DNA from: Welwitschia mirabilis
Lineage: Eukaryota; Gnetophyta; Gnetopsida; Welwitschiales
Length of the DNA: 49,343 bases
Assembly (NCBI GenBank): GCA_051453625.1
Contig: JBOZIK010000001.1
Span: 275,560,964 to 275,610,306, forward strand
Direction of reading: 5' to 3'
Below the pieces are notes generated by a model, which ran no database searches, had not been told where the DNA came from, and saw nothing but the letters and a program-made list of their open reading frames with translations. Below are positions 21,918 through 33,300 of this stretch, piece after piece. The translations under genes and the position numbers were made by a program. Positions within the stretch are counted from its first letter, which is position 1; each line of letters opens with the position of its first letter.

Positions 21918-22511
21918 ACAATGCCTAACTATAACAGGAGTAAGGAAGAGGATAATTAATTAACATCTAGTTCTATATCAACTCAATCATGCATTTAAGT
22001 AGCACCAGTTACTGTACATGCAAAGGTGATGTGAGAACTACTAATTAACACAGTTCCCAGTGTGGTCTTAGATAAGGAATAGGCTTGGTAATGATCTTAT
22101 GTTAAGGATACATACCAAGTCACAAAGGACATGACCAAGACCACTTATCAATCTTGTTTAGTATTATCTCACAACATTTAAAAGTAAGCCAGTTGCACAT
22201 AACCAAAAGGGATAAGATTACTTATATGGCGTGCATATCTTTTTCTTTCTTCTTGGAGGGTCGGTCTCATTGTCATGAGACTCATAAAAGAGAGTTACAC
22301 TCTTTGATGTCATGAAAAATTAGTTACCTCAGTCAAAATTAATATTCATAGTATATCTTTATCAATGCCCATGGTTATCAAGATAATAGCTAGTACAGGT
22401 CTCAGGAGATTAATCAACAAGATGACTTAAAGTTTATAAGGTTTTCATAATGACTTTACAAGATATAGACTTCACACATATCTAAGAGGGTTTTTTACAA
22501 GACACCATTAA

Positions 22512-22659
22512 GGAAACTAGGATTTCATAAATATAGTAGTGCATACACGATAAGGCAAACACATCGTAAAGATACAAGATTTGCAGGAAACTAGAATTTC
22601 ATAAATATAGTAGTGCACAAACGATAAGGCAAACACATCATAAAGATACAATATTTGTA
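22512..22659. repeat. Tandem duplication of 74 bp in the right LTR only
   Basis: Units 22512-22585 and 22586-22659 both run from GGAAACTAG to ATTTGYA and differ at about seven positions. The left LTR has a single copy at about 16120-16194, so the duplication probably arose after insertion. Confidence 0.85.
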
Positions 22660-23424
22660 ATGGAGAAATCTAAACATGCAAGAAAATATAATATATAAAA
22701 GAGGAGTTGAAGACCACACCTGCTCTTAGCAGAAATTAAGTACTCCTAGAGGAATCCAAGATCCACATGAATAGTTTACAAAGTAAACTCTTATAACTCT
22801 AATGAATGAGGGACACAAGTATTTATTACATAGGACTAATGATACGACTAACAGTAGGGTTAGGTTCAATAAGAAATTTAGGTTTTCTTAACCCTTCCTT
22901 TTCAAACCTGGCCACTAGGTGTAATCAATAATATAACATCATTTGATAAATCACTTTTATTACATGAGGCAAATAAATAACATGAGAAATCACTGAAGAT
23001 CACTTATAAACACCCTTGCATGAGTAGAATAACATCAAGAGAAATAAATATCAAGCTATAGTTTGAAAAATATAACATGCATCAAGAAATCTAGTGGTTA
23101 ACTGCATTAAACAAAGAGTCATGCATAATTACTAGTAAACTCAAAATAAACTAAATCTTTTAAAATAATAACTCCATGATAAATAAAACTCATGCATAAT
23201 AAATTTTAGTAAACTCAATCTTCCAATCAATTAAATAAAGGAATAACTATAAGTTAATCCTTTACTAGTTTCTAATTAAATAATCATGCAAATATCTATT
23301 TTATTATTACTTTTATTTTAAGATCACTATTTTTAGACTTATCATTACATTTTTATAATATTTAATGACTTATGTAAATTACTAGAAGGGTTTCTAATTT
23401 TATTAAAAAAATCTAGACATGACA

Positions 23425-23429
23425 TTTAT
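23425..23429. repeat. Target-site duplication TTTAT (right)
   Basis: Partner of 14338-14342. Confidence 0.85.
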
Positions 23430-23790
23430 GAAATTCTTTTTTTATTGTAGAAACTTTGAAATTTTCTCATTAAGGTTTTCATTTTCTTTTATATAACTCT
23501 AATTAATCATAGGTTTAATTCATTTTAAAGTTTTTCTCTAGTTCTTTTAGAGATTTTAAGAATACAGAACTAACATCCAAAACATTATCTCTGATATTTT
23601 TAGTCTTATTTTATAGCTTGCTAGCCTTAGATAAGGTTTTAATCTCTTTTTCTAATTCTATGATATTTTGTAGAATATTTCTATGCTAATTATTCATATA
23701 AATTAATATAAATTTCATTTTCATAATGAACACATTTATCAAAGCTTTTAGATATTTTATTATAATTTATTAGTATACTATAATGTATTA
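23430..23790 (-). pseudogene. Possible copia-type Gag coiled-coil relic
   Basis: The minus strand reads IELEKEIKTLSKASKL, then DNVLDVSSVFLKSLKELEKN (about 23690-23540), a charged heptad-like stretch resembling the coiled coil upstream of the zinc knuckle in plant SIRE-type copia Gag. It would continue at 14342 on the other side of the LTR element. No zinc knuckle was found, and the match rests on composition more than on fixed motifs. Confidence 0.3.
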
Positions 23791-24960
23791 AAAGCTATAA
23801 GACTAGGACACATCAAGTTTTTTTTAATTCTAAAGCTATTAAATCTAAATTATTTTAATGCTTTTTTAAATCCATTATTTATAATTTAAATAATTTAGTT
23901 ATTTAAAATAAAATTTACAACATATTAATTATATTGTTAATGATATTATCTAATTTATTTCAAGTTATTGAAAAATCATAAAATTTGTAAGCTAGTTATG
24001 ACTCATGAGTTTCTAGGTCTCAATAAGTTTTGAACATGCACTACCATTAACTTGGCTTAAATAAGTAAATTGTTAAAAACTTGGAAGCTTTTCATTTAAC
24101 TTATAATAAATAAAATTAAGAGTAACTAATGAATCATTTAACTTTACTATCACACGTATAATAGTCAATATTTATTTAAAAAATCAATGCAAGAATGCAA
24201 AAATTAAAAACTAGCAAACCCACATCAGCCCTGCAAGTTAAGAAAACAAATTAAAAATCCCTCAAAATTGCCTTTCAAATCATGTAGAAGAGATTTTAAA
24301 GTGAATATGATAATATGATTTTAGAAAAAGGGTACTTTTACTTTTCCTTTAATAAATATAGTGACATTTTCCTTTATCAAATAGGTCTAGAAATGATTAT
24401 TCTTATTTCATAAATTATTTTCTAATTTGTGTTTTGATTTAAATAATTTAATAACAATAAATAAATTTTTACTTTGACTCAAATCTAATTGAGATGATTT
24501 CCTATTTTTCTTTACAAGGATATGTTTCCAAATGGAAAACAAATGAAGTTGAAAAAATGAATGCCTTCATAATAGAAAGAAATCAAGGATCTTTAGGTAA
24601 AATGAAGAAATAAAGGTGAAAAATCTACTTATATTATTTTACCAATAATTACATAAGAGAAAAGCCATAATAGAAGAGATTAACATAAACGAAATAAGGC
24701 CCAAAATTGAAGCCTATTTATGTTCATGCAAAAGGTTAGCCCTTTAATTTATTTTAGTGTTTTACATTCTTTTCAATTTCCATTTATCATTTTTTATTAT
24801 TTTATTTTTTCATAATTAAAATGAATTAAAAAATGAAGTATATAATGGTGTATGAGTGATCTACATTCGAATGTTTTGATGGAATTGCAAAGTAATGTAA
24901 CTTTTTGTTTGGTATTTAGTATAAAAGTTTAATATCCCTATTTGACATTTGAAAAAAGAA
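23791..24960. other. AT-rich sequence, nothing recognisable
   Basis: No conserved frame, repeat or RNA motif is visible. Confidence 0.4.
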
Positions 24961-24963
24961 ACA

Positions 24964-25196
24964 TTTTTTCATCTTTATCTTTCTAGTCTATATTCTTATT
25001 CTTAACTATTTTTTTTACTCATTGGCATAAAAGAACAAAAATAAGTTTATTGTTAAGTTGATAATTTTTATCCAAAGTTGTTTTTTCATCCTCATCTTTC
25101 TAGTTTTTATTCTTATTCTCAACTATTTTTTAACTCATTTGCATAAAATAATAAAAATAAGTTTATTTTTGAGTTGATAATTTTTGTCCAAAGTTG
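24964..25196. repeat. Tandem duplication of about 116 bp
   Basis: Units 24964-25080 and 25081-25196 both run from TTTTTCATC to ATCCAAAGTTG or GTCCAAAGTTG, with about a dozen substitutions and small indels. Confidence 0.9.
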
Positions 25197-28100
25197 TAAG
25201 TGAAAATACTCTTAATGCATTACTCATGCATTACAAGTTGTAATACCTTCAACAAAATTACATCTTAATAAAAACCCATGAACTTGAATAAAATAAAGAT
25301 AAAATATTTAAATAAAAGGAATAAACTTTTTTAAAGAAATAAATAATCTTAACAAGATTATTTATTATAATCTACAATATTTGTTTGTGCTTTGTGAATC
25401 ATATACCACAAGGTTATAAAGACTCACTAAATTCTACATGTATAAGTAACATAGTAAGCAACAAGATAGTATTTTGATTACAACACTAGTATAAATACAT
25501 TAGTACTATTAAAAATACATTTATTATGATTGTTTACATGAGAATGTAGTAATACTATTTTTTTACATGTAATTTAGAGATTTTGTAAAAGATATAGAGT
25601 CATAAAATTAACTAAGAATTGACAAATTAATCAATAGATTATATTAATTACTATTATTTTTAACTAATAAAAAATTATAACCTCTTATGCCTTGAAATTT
25701 ATTATAATATATAAGATTTAAATATTATGACCTAGTGCCAAGGTATAGTTAGCAGTCTTAAATTTATAAAACTAGGGTATCCTATTATAGTATAGGTATC
25801 CCTACTTATCATTCTCTTTTAGGCAATATAGGAAAAATTTATACTTCATCAAGTTTTAGATAGTGTAGAATAATATTTGATTGAGGTTTAAATAGATGAA
25901 TTTGGAAAGTGATTAGGAATTAAGAATGATTGTTTATAAGACAAATTATCAAGCAATCCTAAGCTAAGTTAAAGATATTACATTAGGTATAAAACATGTT
26001 CATAGATAAGCAATAAATTATTCACTATAGATTCCAAATGTTATGAAAGTAAGCTATTTAGAAATGTTATGTCTTATAATGAAATATAAAAAAAACTAGG
26101 ATAGTATGAAAGATGTTATAAACACTACTACATCAATTACCTAAATCCTAATAATACACTAAAGGAATAAATCTAAATATTAGTATGAAAGAAAATTTAG
26201 AATGAACTATTGCATAACTGATAATCATAGTTATATTAATGATGTAATAAAATACAACTACGATTACAAATAAAAGTACATTAATTAATGATGAACATAC
26301 CATAGTAAATATCAATTGAGTATAGAATAAATATTATGCTTGTTAAGGTAGATGCCTTATGACATGATAATTCCCTCATACTTATGGAGGAAGAAAGTAG
26401 GATTAGAACCTTATGATAAGATAATAATTCATCATATCTAGAGGAGTTCTAGATTTAATTTAGAATTAAAAAGTTCAAACACAATCTAAAATGAAAAAAG
26501 GATTATAGATTAAGAGATGGATGATTAATCCTTAAGGTAGGCTTTTCTTTTGTAGCCTTGAATAAGGTTTTGAATTATATATGTATGTACTTAATAATAC
26601 ATTCATGTTAATAATAGATGATCACTAATGAATATTCTTAGGTAGTAGGATCTAGATAAATAATCCTTAGTCTTTTTAAGATATGGTTTTGTACTTTAGC
26701 TATTAGATTAAATTTTATTACATGTCGTAAGATTATTTTAGTAGTATATCCACTATTTAGTAACTCATTTTTTATCACCTATTTCTTCTAATAATGCAAG
26801 TAGAATTAATGATCTAAATGATGCTAGTAGTTCTATTAAGATATTTAGCTTCTGTGAAAGTTGATTATCTTAAAGTAACCCCTACTTAAGATAATAAATA
26901 TCAATATTTTTTGGTAATATTTTAGAAAATTATTAAGATAAAACTTTATTAATAATAAAATAATGCCAAGGACGGTGTATATATAATGGACTAGATATGC
27001 AAAAATTTAAGTGTAAATGTAACCCTTAAGAAAAAACATAATCTTTGAAATTGTCCTATCAATTTTCCTTATAACATATTTACTCGATGCTAAGGAAATA
27101 TTATTATTTTAATATTATTTAAAAAAGTCATTTTTGTGTTCTTGAAAAACTTATATTACTAGAATTTATAACTATTAATGTGGGTTCTCTTTCCTAGGCT
27201 TGAAAGAGATAACAACGCTTACTTTCTAGGATGAGATCCTAGACCTATTTTAGAGGGTAGATAAAAATTAGATACCTATAAATAATTTTCCTCTAGATAT
27301 AAACTAATTAGGAAATAAATTTAGAGTGATGGAAAATGCTTAATAGGTGTCCTGATGAAAGAAAGATAAAGAAAACAAATAAAATATAAAGAGAAGAATA
27401 AAGATAGAAGGTAGAGAGGATTTTCTTAGAAAAGGGTGCATCCTCTTGGTTATACCTAAAGCCTTCCTATACTAGGGGAAGGTGAGGCAGGTCTTGGCTA
27501 TTATATTAAAGGGTTATAGTAGTATCCTCTCTAGGCTAAGTAGGTAAGCTAGGATCAAGTGTAGATAGAAGGAAGAATCCACCTAAGGGGTGGTATTCCT
27601 CTAAATGATTTGAGTTCTCCTTCATGTAAAGAGGTTATCTAAAATCAAGTCATCTATTCACTATATTTGAGGTATTCAATGAACTCAAGTATCAAGATGT
27701 AAAGGAAAACTATTTTACTATGGAAATTATCAAAAAATCTTCCTTCCTCCTCCTCCTCCCATTTAGAAGATGATTATATATCTTTCCTTGTGGATAAAAA
27801 GAAGGAGGAGTTACAACATTATATAAGAAACCAAAAACATAACCTGTGTAAGTAAGCATGAGAAATACAAGCATAAAAGGAGATCATTAGATCTATCTTC
27901 TTTCATGGGAGAGGATGTTTCTTCCTATTAACTTATACTGAAAACTATCATAGTATTGAGGATGACCATCTAGGAAGTATATAAAGGGAGATAAATACAT
28001 CTAGCTCATGAAGGGATTACCAAGCTAAAGGAAGTATAAAAAACTAAGAAAGAATGTAGAGATAATTTCCAATATGTTGGGAAATAGAAGATTAAGAGAT

Positions 28101-28780
28101 AAGAAAAGACTTATCATTTAATATGGAAGTAGAGAATAGGGACTAGTGTGAAAGAATAAAAATGGACTGAATTAACGGTAGTTGATGCAAGTCTTTTTGG
28201 ATAGCTTTAAGTTAGAAGTCAGTTCAATGAATTAACATGGAAGACTAGTGAATGTGGTACTTACATGGTTATCATTATTAATAGGCTATAATCATTAATG
28301 TAATTATAGTTACTAGCATAACAGTTATCATCAAATTAATTACATGATTACTATGATGATACTGGTTAATGTTATCAGATTCATTGATATGATGGTAGTC
28401 ATCAACATAGTAGTTGTTAGCATGTCCTTTAATGATTTTAGAAAGGTTCACCTAATAGTGATTACTTTCTTAGGACTTAGATTCATACACACCTCATGGT
28501 ATAATGCTACAAGCAGGCTCACTTAACTCTGACACATCGTAAGCATTTGATGTAACCTTAATATTCCTTTAGACTTTAAATCAGTGGATTACAATAGATG
28601 AAACCTCAAAATTAAAAGAAATGGAACCTTAAATGTAGAAGACAAGGTGATAAGGGATTTGTAAAAAAAATGGAGAACTAAGTGTATGAAAAGGAACTAG
28701 TGAGAAGAGGCTCCCTAGCTATTAAAATGCTATGCATAATAAGGGAAGTGATAAAACTAAGTTTAAGAGGGTTCTAAAGC
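25197..28780. other. AT-rich intergenic sequence, nothing recognisable
   Basis: About 3.6 kb with no domain, tRNA or long repeat. GCATCCTCTTGGTTATACC near 27450 resembles CTACATCCTATGGTTATGCC near 30745, hinting at a dispersed repeat. The open frame at 28344-28526 is a simple ATG/ATT-rich run and not convincing as a gene. Confidence 0.4.
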
Positions 28781-28817
28781 TAATGAATGAGCCAAGGATC
28801 TAGGAACTTCCATATTT

Positions 28818-28845
28818 AGGTATGAAAGTCCAGGTATGAAAGTCC
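28818..28845. repeat. Perfect 14-bp tandem pair
   Basis: AGGTATGAAAGTCC occurs twice head to tail. Confidence 0.9.
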
Positions 28846-28899
28846 AGATTTCCATGTTTATTATGTGAAGCAAGACTAGATTTCACATTGAAGGCATGA

Positions 28900-29810
28900 A
28901 ATAGGATGGAATTTCATACCATAAGAATGAAATTATGGCTAGTGTGGGATTTGGGAAGAGTGAGAAGAAGGGTAGGGAAAGATAAGAGAAATGAGGAAGG
29001 AGAATAGTATAGGAAAAGAGGAGTAGACAAAGGGGAAAGAGATAGAAGGAAAGAGAAGAGAAGATAAAAGATATTGATAAGAAAAGAGATTGATAAAAAG
29101 GAAGGAAATATGAGNNNNNNNNNNNNNNNNNNNNNNNNNNNNNNNNNNNNNNNNNNNNNNNNNNNNNNNNNNNNNNNNNNNNNNNNNNNNNNNNNNNNNN
29201 NNNNNNNNNNNNNNAGGAAGAGGAAAGAGTGATAAGAAGAAAGAATGATGAAGAAGAGAGAGGAAGAGAAAGGAAGGAGAAGAATGATAAGAACACAAGA
29301 GGTTGAAAACTTCAAAGAAGCTTATCTTAGATTCAAGGCTAGACATCATCCTGTTGATTAACATAGAAGTTAATATGTTTAAAATTTGAGTTATTTAGTA
29401 TTCTTACTTGAGACCTAGTGCTATAAATACCTAACAAGAGTAAGAATTAAAGGAAAAATCTAAATTTAGTGCCAAGAAGTGGAGAATCTCTTATTTTAAG
29501 AGAACTATCCTCAGGGTTTTTGAACATCATGGTAAAGGGGAGAAATGTTGAAGGGCATAAAATTTTCTTACCTTAAATGTGGAAGAGTCATGTATTCCAT
29601 CCTTCAAGAATGGAATTATGGGGTCCTTAGGCTAGAAAAAGGATAAGAAAAAGTGAAAAATGGGAAAACAAGGAAATGATAATAATGAAAAAAAGGAAAA
29701 TATGGAGAGGAGAGGGAAGGAGATAAGGAAAAAGGAAAAAGGGGAAGAAGAACAGGAAAAGGTGGGAGAGGGATAGATGAAAGGTGAAGTAATCCCTTGG
29801 TTCCAAGGGT
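28900..29810. repeat. Two related blocks ending in purine-rich tracts
   Basis: Block one (about 28900-29300) and block two (about 29590-29790) both begin with an ATGGAATT-type motif followed by AAGAATGRAATTATGG and GGGATTTGGG or GGTCCTTAGG, then pass into long A/G-rich runs. This suggests a diverged duplication some 680 bp apart. Long minus-strand open frames here only reflect the lack of purines on that strand. Confidence 0.5.
29115..29214. other. Assembly gap, 100 N, in a purine-rich tract
   Basis: Both sides are GAAGGA-type sequence, so a flank duplication cannot be judged. Confidence 0.95.
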
Positions 29811-32800
29811 CATGTTAGTGCATAATTGTAACTTATCTTATAATGAAAAAATAAGTAAACTTTACTCATGTAATAAAATTTCATAGTTCTCACACTTATA
29901 AAACTAAATAATTAATGTAGTATGTAAAACATGCCTCACAACCTTCTCTTTGAGATTAAGAGATATGTATTTTCTTTGTGAGAGTATGATTGAAGTTATA
30001 AATAAAATATTAAAATATTAATATGTCATACTCAAAATCATGTTACTTATTTATACAATAAATACCATGTATAATACATCACTTTTTTACATAATGAGTA
30101 TTATGTGTAATACATCAAAGTTCTGTTACTTGTTTTTCCTATGTATGTTATGTGAGTTTAAGTGTCTATTTTATGAACAATTAATAACTATAACCATAAA
30201 TTATTAATTACATGCTAGCATTTGTGATTAATATGTACATATCACAAATCATTGTTTCAAGTTACTATTGATAGATATAGATTTTATTACAAATGTATGA
30301 TGATACTATTAAGACATTCAATTTTATATATTTTAATCCTCAATTACACTTATTTAACTCTCTTAATATTGATACTTATAATATCTTACTTACGAAATCA
30401 TGTTAAGGCCCTAAATTATTAAAATAATTTTTATATTACTTTAAAGATTATCATGGATGTATTAATAAAAGACCCGAAAGGACCTATGCAATTCACTATG
30501 CATAAAGGTAGGAAGCATTACAACCATGATGTGATGATCTAAGCTAGTAAGGTAGTAATGCATTAAAGATAAGAAACAAACTTTGAAGGAAAAAAATTCT
30601 TATTTAATTATGGATCATAAATATACATTAAATATATATAGAGTATATTTTATTAAAAAAAATATTTGTAACAAGATTTTCATAGCATAAGTCATACTTC
30701 TTAGTTAGAAAAAATATTTATGAGATTAGGTGGTGGAATGCCTACATCCTATGGTTATGCCTAGCCATATCATCCTTTTAAAGAGGAAGATCTTGATTTC
30801 ATTTAAGATATTTTGTAGTTGCAATAGGATATTCCATGGTTTCTTAAGCCCTTTTATCTAAATGGATAATCCTTTAACAGAGGAATTAAAGGACATATTG
30901 ATCTCAAAATTTTAAAGCATTATTATAGTGGTTGATGACATTAATTTATAATAGGAGGTTAATAGTGATTTTTATCCTTAACTATTTTTTAATTATTGAT
31001 ATTTATCTATAGGATTTTATTAATTATTTTTTCTTTTTTTTGGGTTATTTATGCTCTTCATATTTCATAAGATATCTTATCTTTTGTGTTATTATATCTT
31101 TACAATTAAAATAACTTGAAGCCATCATGTAATTATTATAATCTTTTGGGCATAAGTAGAATTATAATTAGTTATAGAATTTGGAATTAATTTTAGGACT
31201 GATTTATCATTTTTATTACTTTATGTTACCATTAGATGAAATCCTTACCACTTATGTAATATTTATTTTCATCTTAAATATTTTACTTTAGTAATTTTAT
31301 ATAGTAACTAATCCTTATATATTTAACGTCATTTACATTTTTCTCTTGAAAGAATAACATTTTCTTACTTTTAATTTGAGATTAATAAACTTCAACCATA
31401 AGTTTGACATTGTTATTAAGGAGTACTTGGTTCTAAATATCCTTAGTTATGCATGTTTTGTAGTTTTCTATAGTCTCATTATAATGTTTTGAAATTCTAT
31501 ATATCATATACGTACATTAATCATTATAAAAACAAATATAAGAATCACAGTAAGATACATCATTTCATTTTTAATTTACAAGTTCTTATTGGCTTAAATT
31601 CCAACTTTTAAAGTTTTTTTAGTTCATAATGAAGCCTTGAATTGCATTCTTATAGAACTTAAACTCTTTATTTTACTTAAAAACATGATTACTAATAGTT
31701 AATTTTTTAATTATATAACAGTTTTTCAATATTAGATTGCTATTTTTCTAAAGTTTTTTAAAATTTAAAAGTTCAATCTCAAATAGCCATAATTTTTTGT
31801 GCATTTTGAGGTCTTAATAAACCTAAAATTTTCTCTCCCCACTATGGTAGATAGTTTTTTACCACATACACTTATAATTATCTAGTGTAGTTGAAGATAG
31901 CTTTATGGATGGAAATTTTTATGATGTGTAAAATTTTTTAAAATTCATTTGAGTCTAGCATAAGAAATTTGAAAATGTAATTTTTAAAAATTTATGCATT
32001 TATGTTTTAGTTGTATTTTATCATATTTTAATAATGTAGTTTAGGAGAGTATGTTCCTAGAAAAGAGTTTTATTAAGCCACAATATAAGAGGAGTACATA
32101 AAAAAGGAGCTGAAGGTGTTAAAATTTAACATGTTATAAAGAAAAAGGAAACTAGAGCAAGAGTCCAGATAAAAGAGTAGGCATCATGTTTCACAATTAG
32201 GATAAATTGCATATAAACCATGAGACCAATAATTTAAACACTACATGAGAAAAATAACCTCATGTTAAGTCTTCTTCGATTAAGTGTGCATTTAAAGAAA
32301 AAACATTACATGGCATATTTGTCTTGTCTTAGATGAATAAGTGTGTATATGAAAAGACACATTTATCATAAAAATTAAGTTAAACATTTACTTCCAAATC
32401 TAATATAAGATGATAAGATGACTAATCCTTTAAAGAAATTTAAAATATTTATTTATATTTGGTGAAGATCTAAAGAATAACAAATCTTCAGAAAGTTACA
32501 TGTGGAAAAGGATGTTACATGTTCAAAACTGGGTATTTTTAGAAAAAAGATAGTATTACAAGACATGAGTAAAATCATCCATATATCCATGTTAAGGGAA
32601 AAATGACTATGACTATCAATATATTAAAGCTATTTGGTAATGTAAATAATCATAAAGCAAAAACTAAAGGAAATGTTTAATTTTAACAAGTGTTAAGTAG
32701 TTACCATAGATTTTGAAAAATGGTTACCTAGAACTAATTGATATTATATTTATGATAAAGTATGTTATATAAAATATTATTAAACTATAAAACAATTAGA

Positions 32801-33300
32801 ATTAAATGCATCACTTGTGTAAAAAGATTGTGGATCTAGGTTTTCAATGAAGACTCTCAAAAAGCCTTTCTATAGATAAATCTAAATGCAAATGCTAAGA
32901 AAGAAAATTGTAAAGCTTATCAAAAATAAAATTTTATGGTGGTTAAAATATTATAAAGATGATTAAAAAAATTCCAAGATATTAATTAAAAGAAATCACA
33001 TGTTTGTAAGACCAATGAGCTTTAAACATTGAGTACTGCAATAGGAGTTGGAGAAAAAGACAATCATTATAGAAAAATATTGAAATATAAATCTAGATGA
33101 ATTTTGATATTATTCTAGTGAATATATCTATGTAATATTTTCCATGATCTCTAAATTCTTTTAAAAACATGTATTGCTAGAAGCATAGCTCTATGTGGTG
33201 AAAAGTTCTAGTTAATAAAATGGATACAATTTTAAAATGTTTTATTTCTAAGAAAAGCTTGCCGTATATGGATCTTAAGAAGCTAATTAATAATATATAA
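29811..33300. other. AT-rich sequence, nothing recognisable
   Basis: About 3.5 kb with a small repeat of ATNATGTGTAATACATCA type near 30055-30115. The right part may hold the 3' end of the LINE that follows, but no tail could be placed. Confidence 0.4.

Larger units (their letters stand above)
14343..23424 (-). mobile_element. Complete LARD-like LTR element, non-autonomous
   Basis: Two long direct repeats (14343-16960 and 20225-23424) flank a 3.26-kb internal region. A perfect 5-bp target duplication TTTAT surrounds the whole. The minus-strand PBS (20209-20221) and a polypurine tract next to the other LTR (16965-16974) fix the orientation. No gag, protease, RT or integrase motif could be recognised inside in the expected orientation, so it must have depended on proteins from another element. 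LTRs of 2.6 kb or more around a non-coding core match the description of LARDs. The LTRs differ at many positions, so the insertion is old. Confidence 0.85.
20225..23424 (-). repeat. 5' LTR (right copy) of the LARD-like element
   Basis: It starts TGTAATGCCC and ends GACA on the plus strand, spanning 3200 positions including 503 N (about 2.7 kb real). TGTAAYRCCC ends are common in plant gypsy LTRs. It carries a 74-bp duplication at 22512-22659 that the left LTR lacks. Confidence 0.88.

Noticed and set aside
28883-29813. Several Ser/Leu/Phe-rich minus-strand open frames
   Set aside because: Translation of T/C-rich DNA opposite purine tracts, partly through N, in three overlapping frames.
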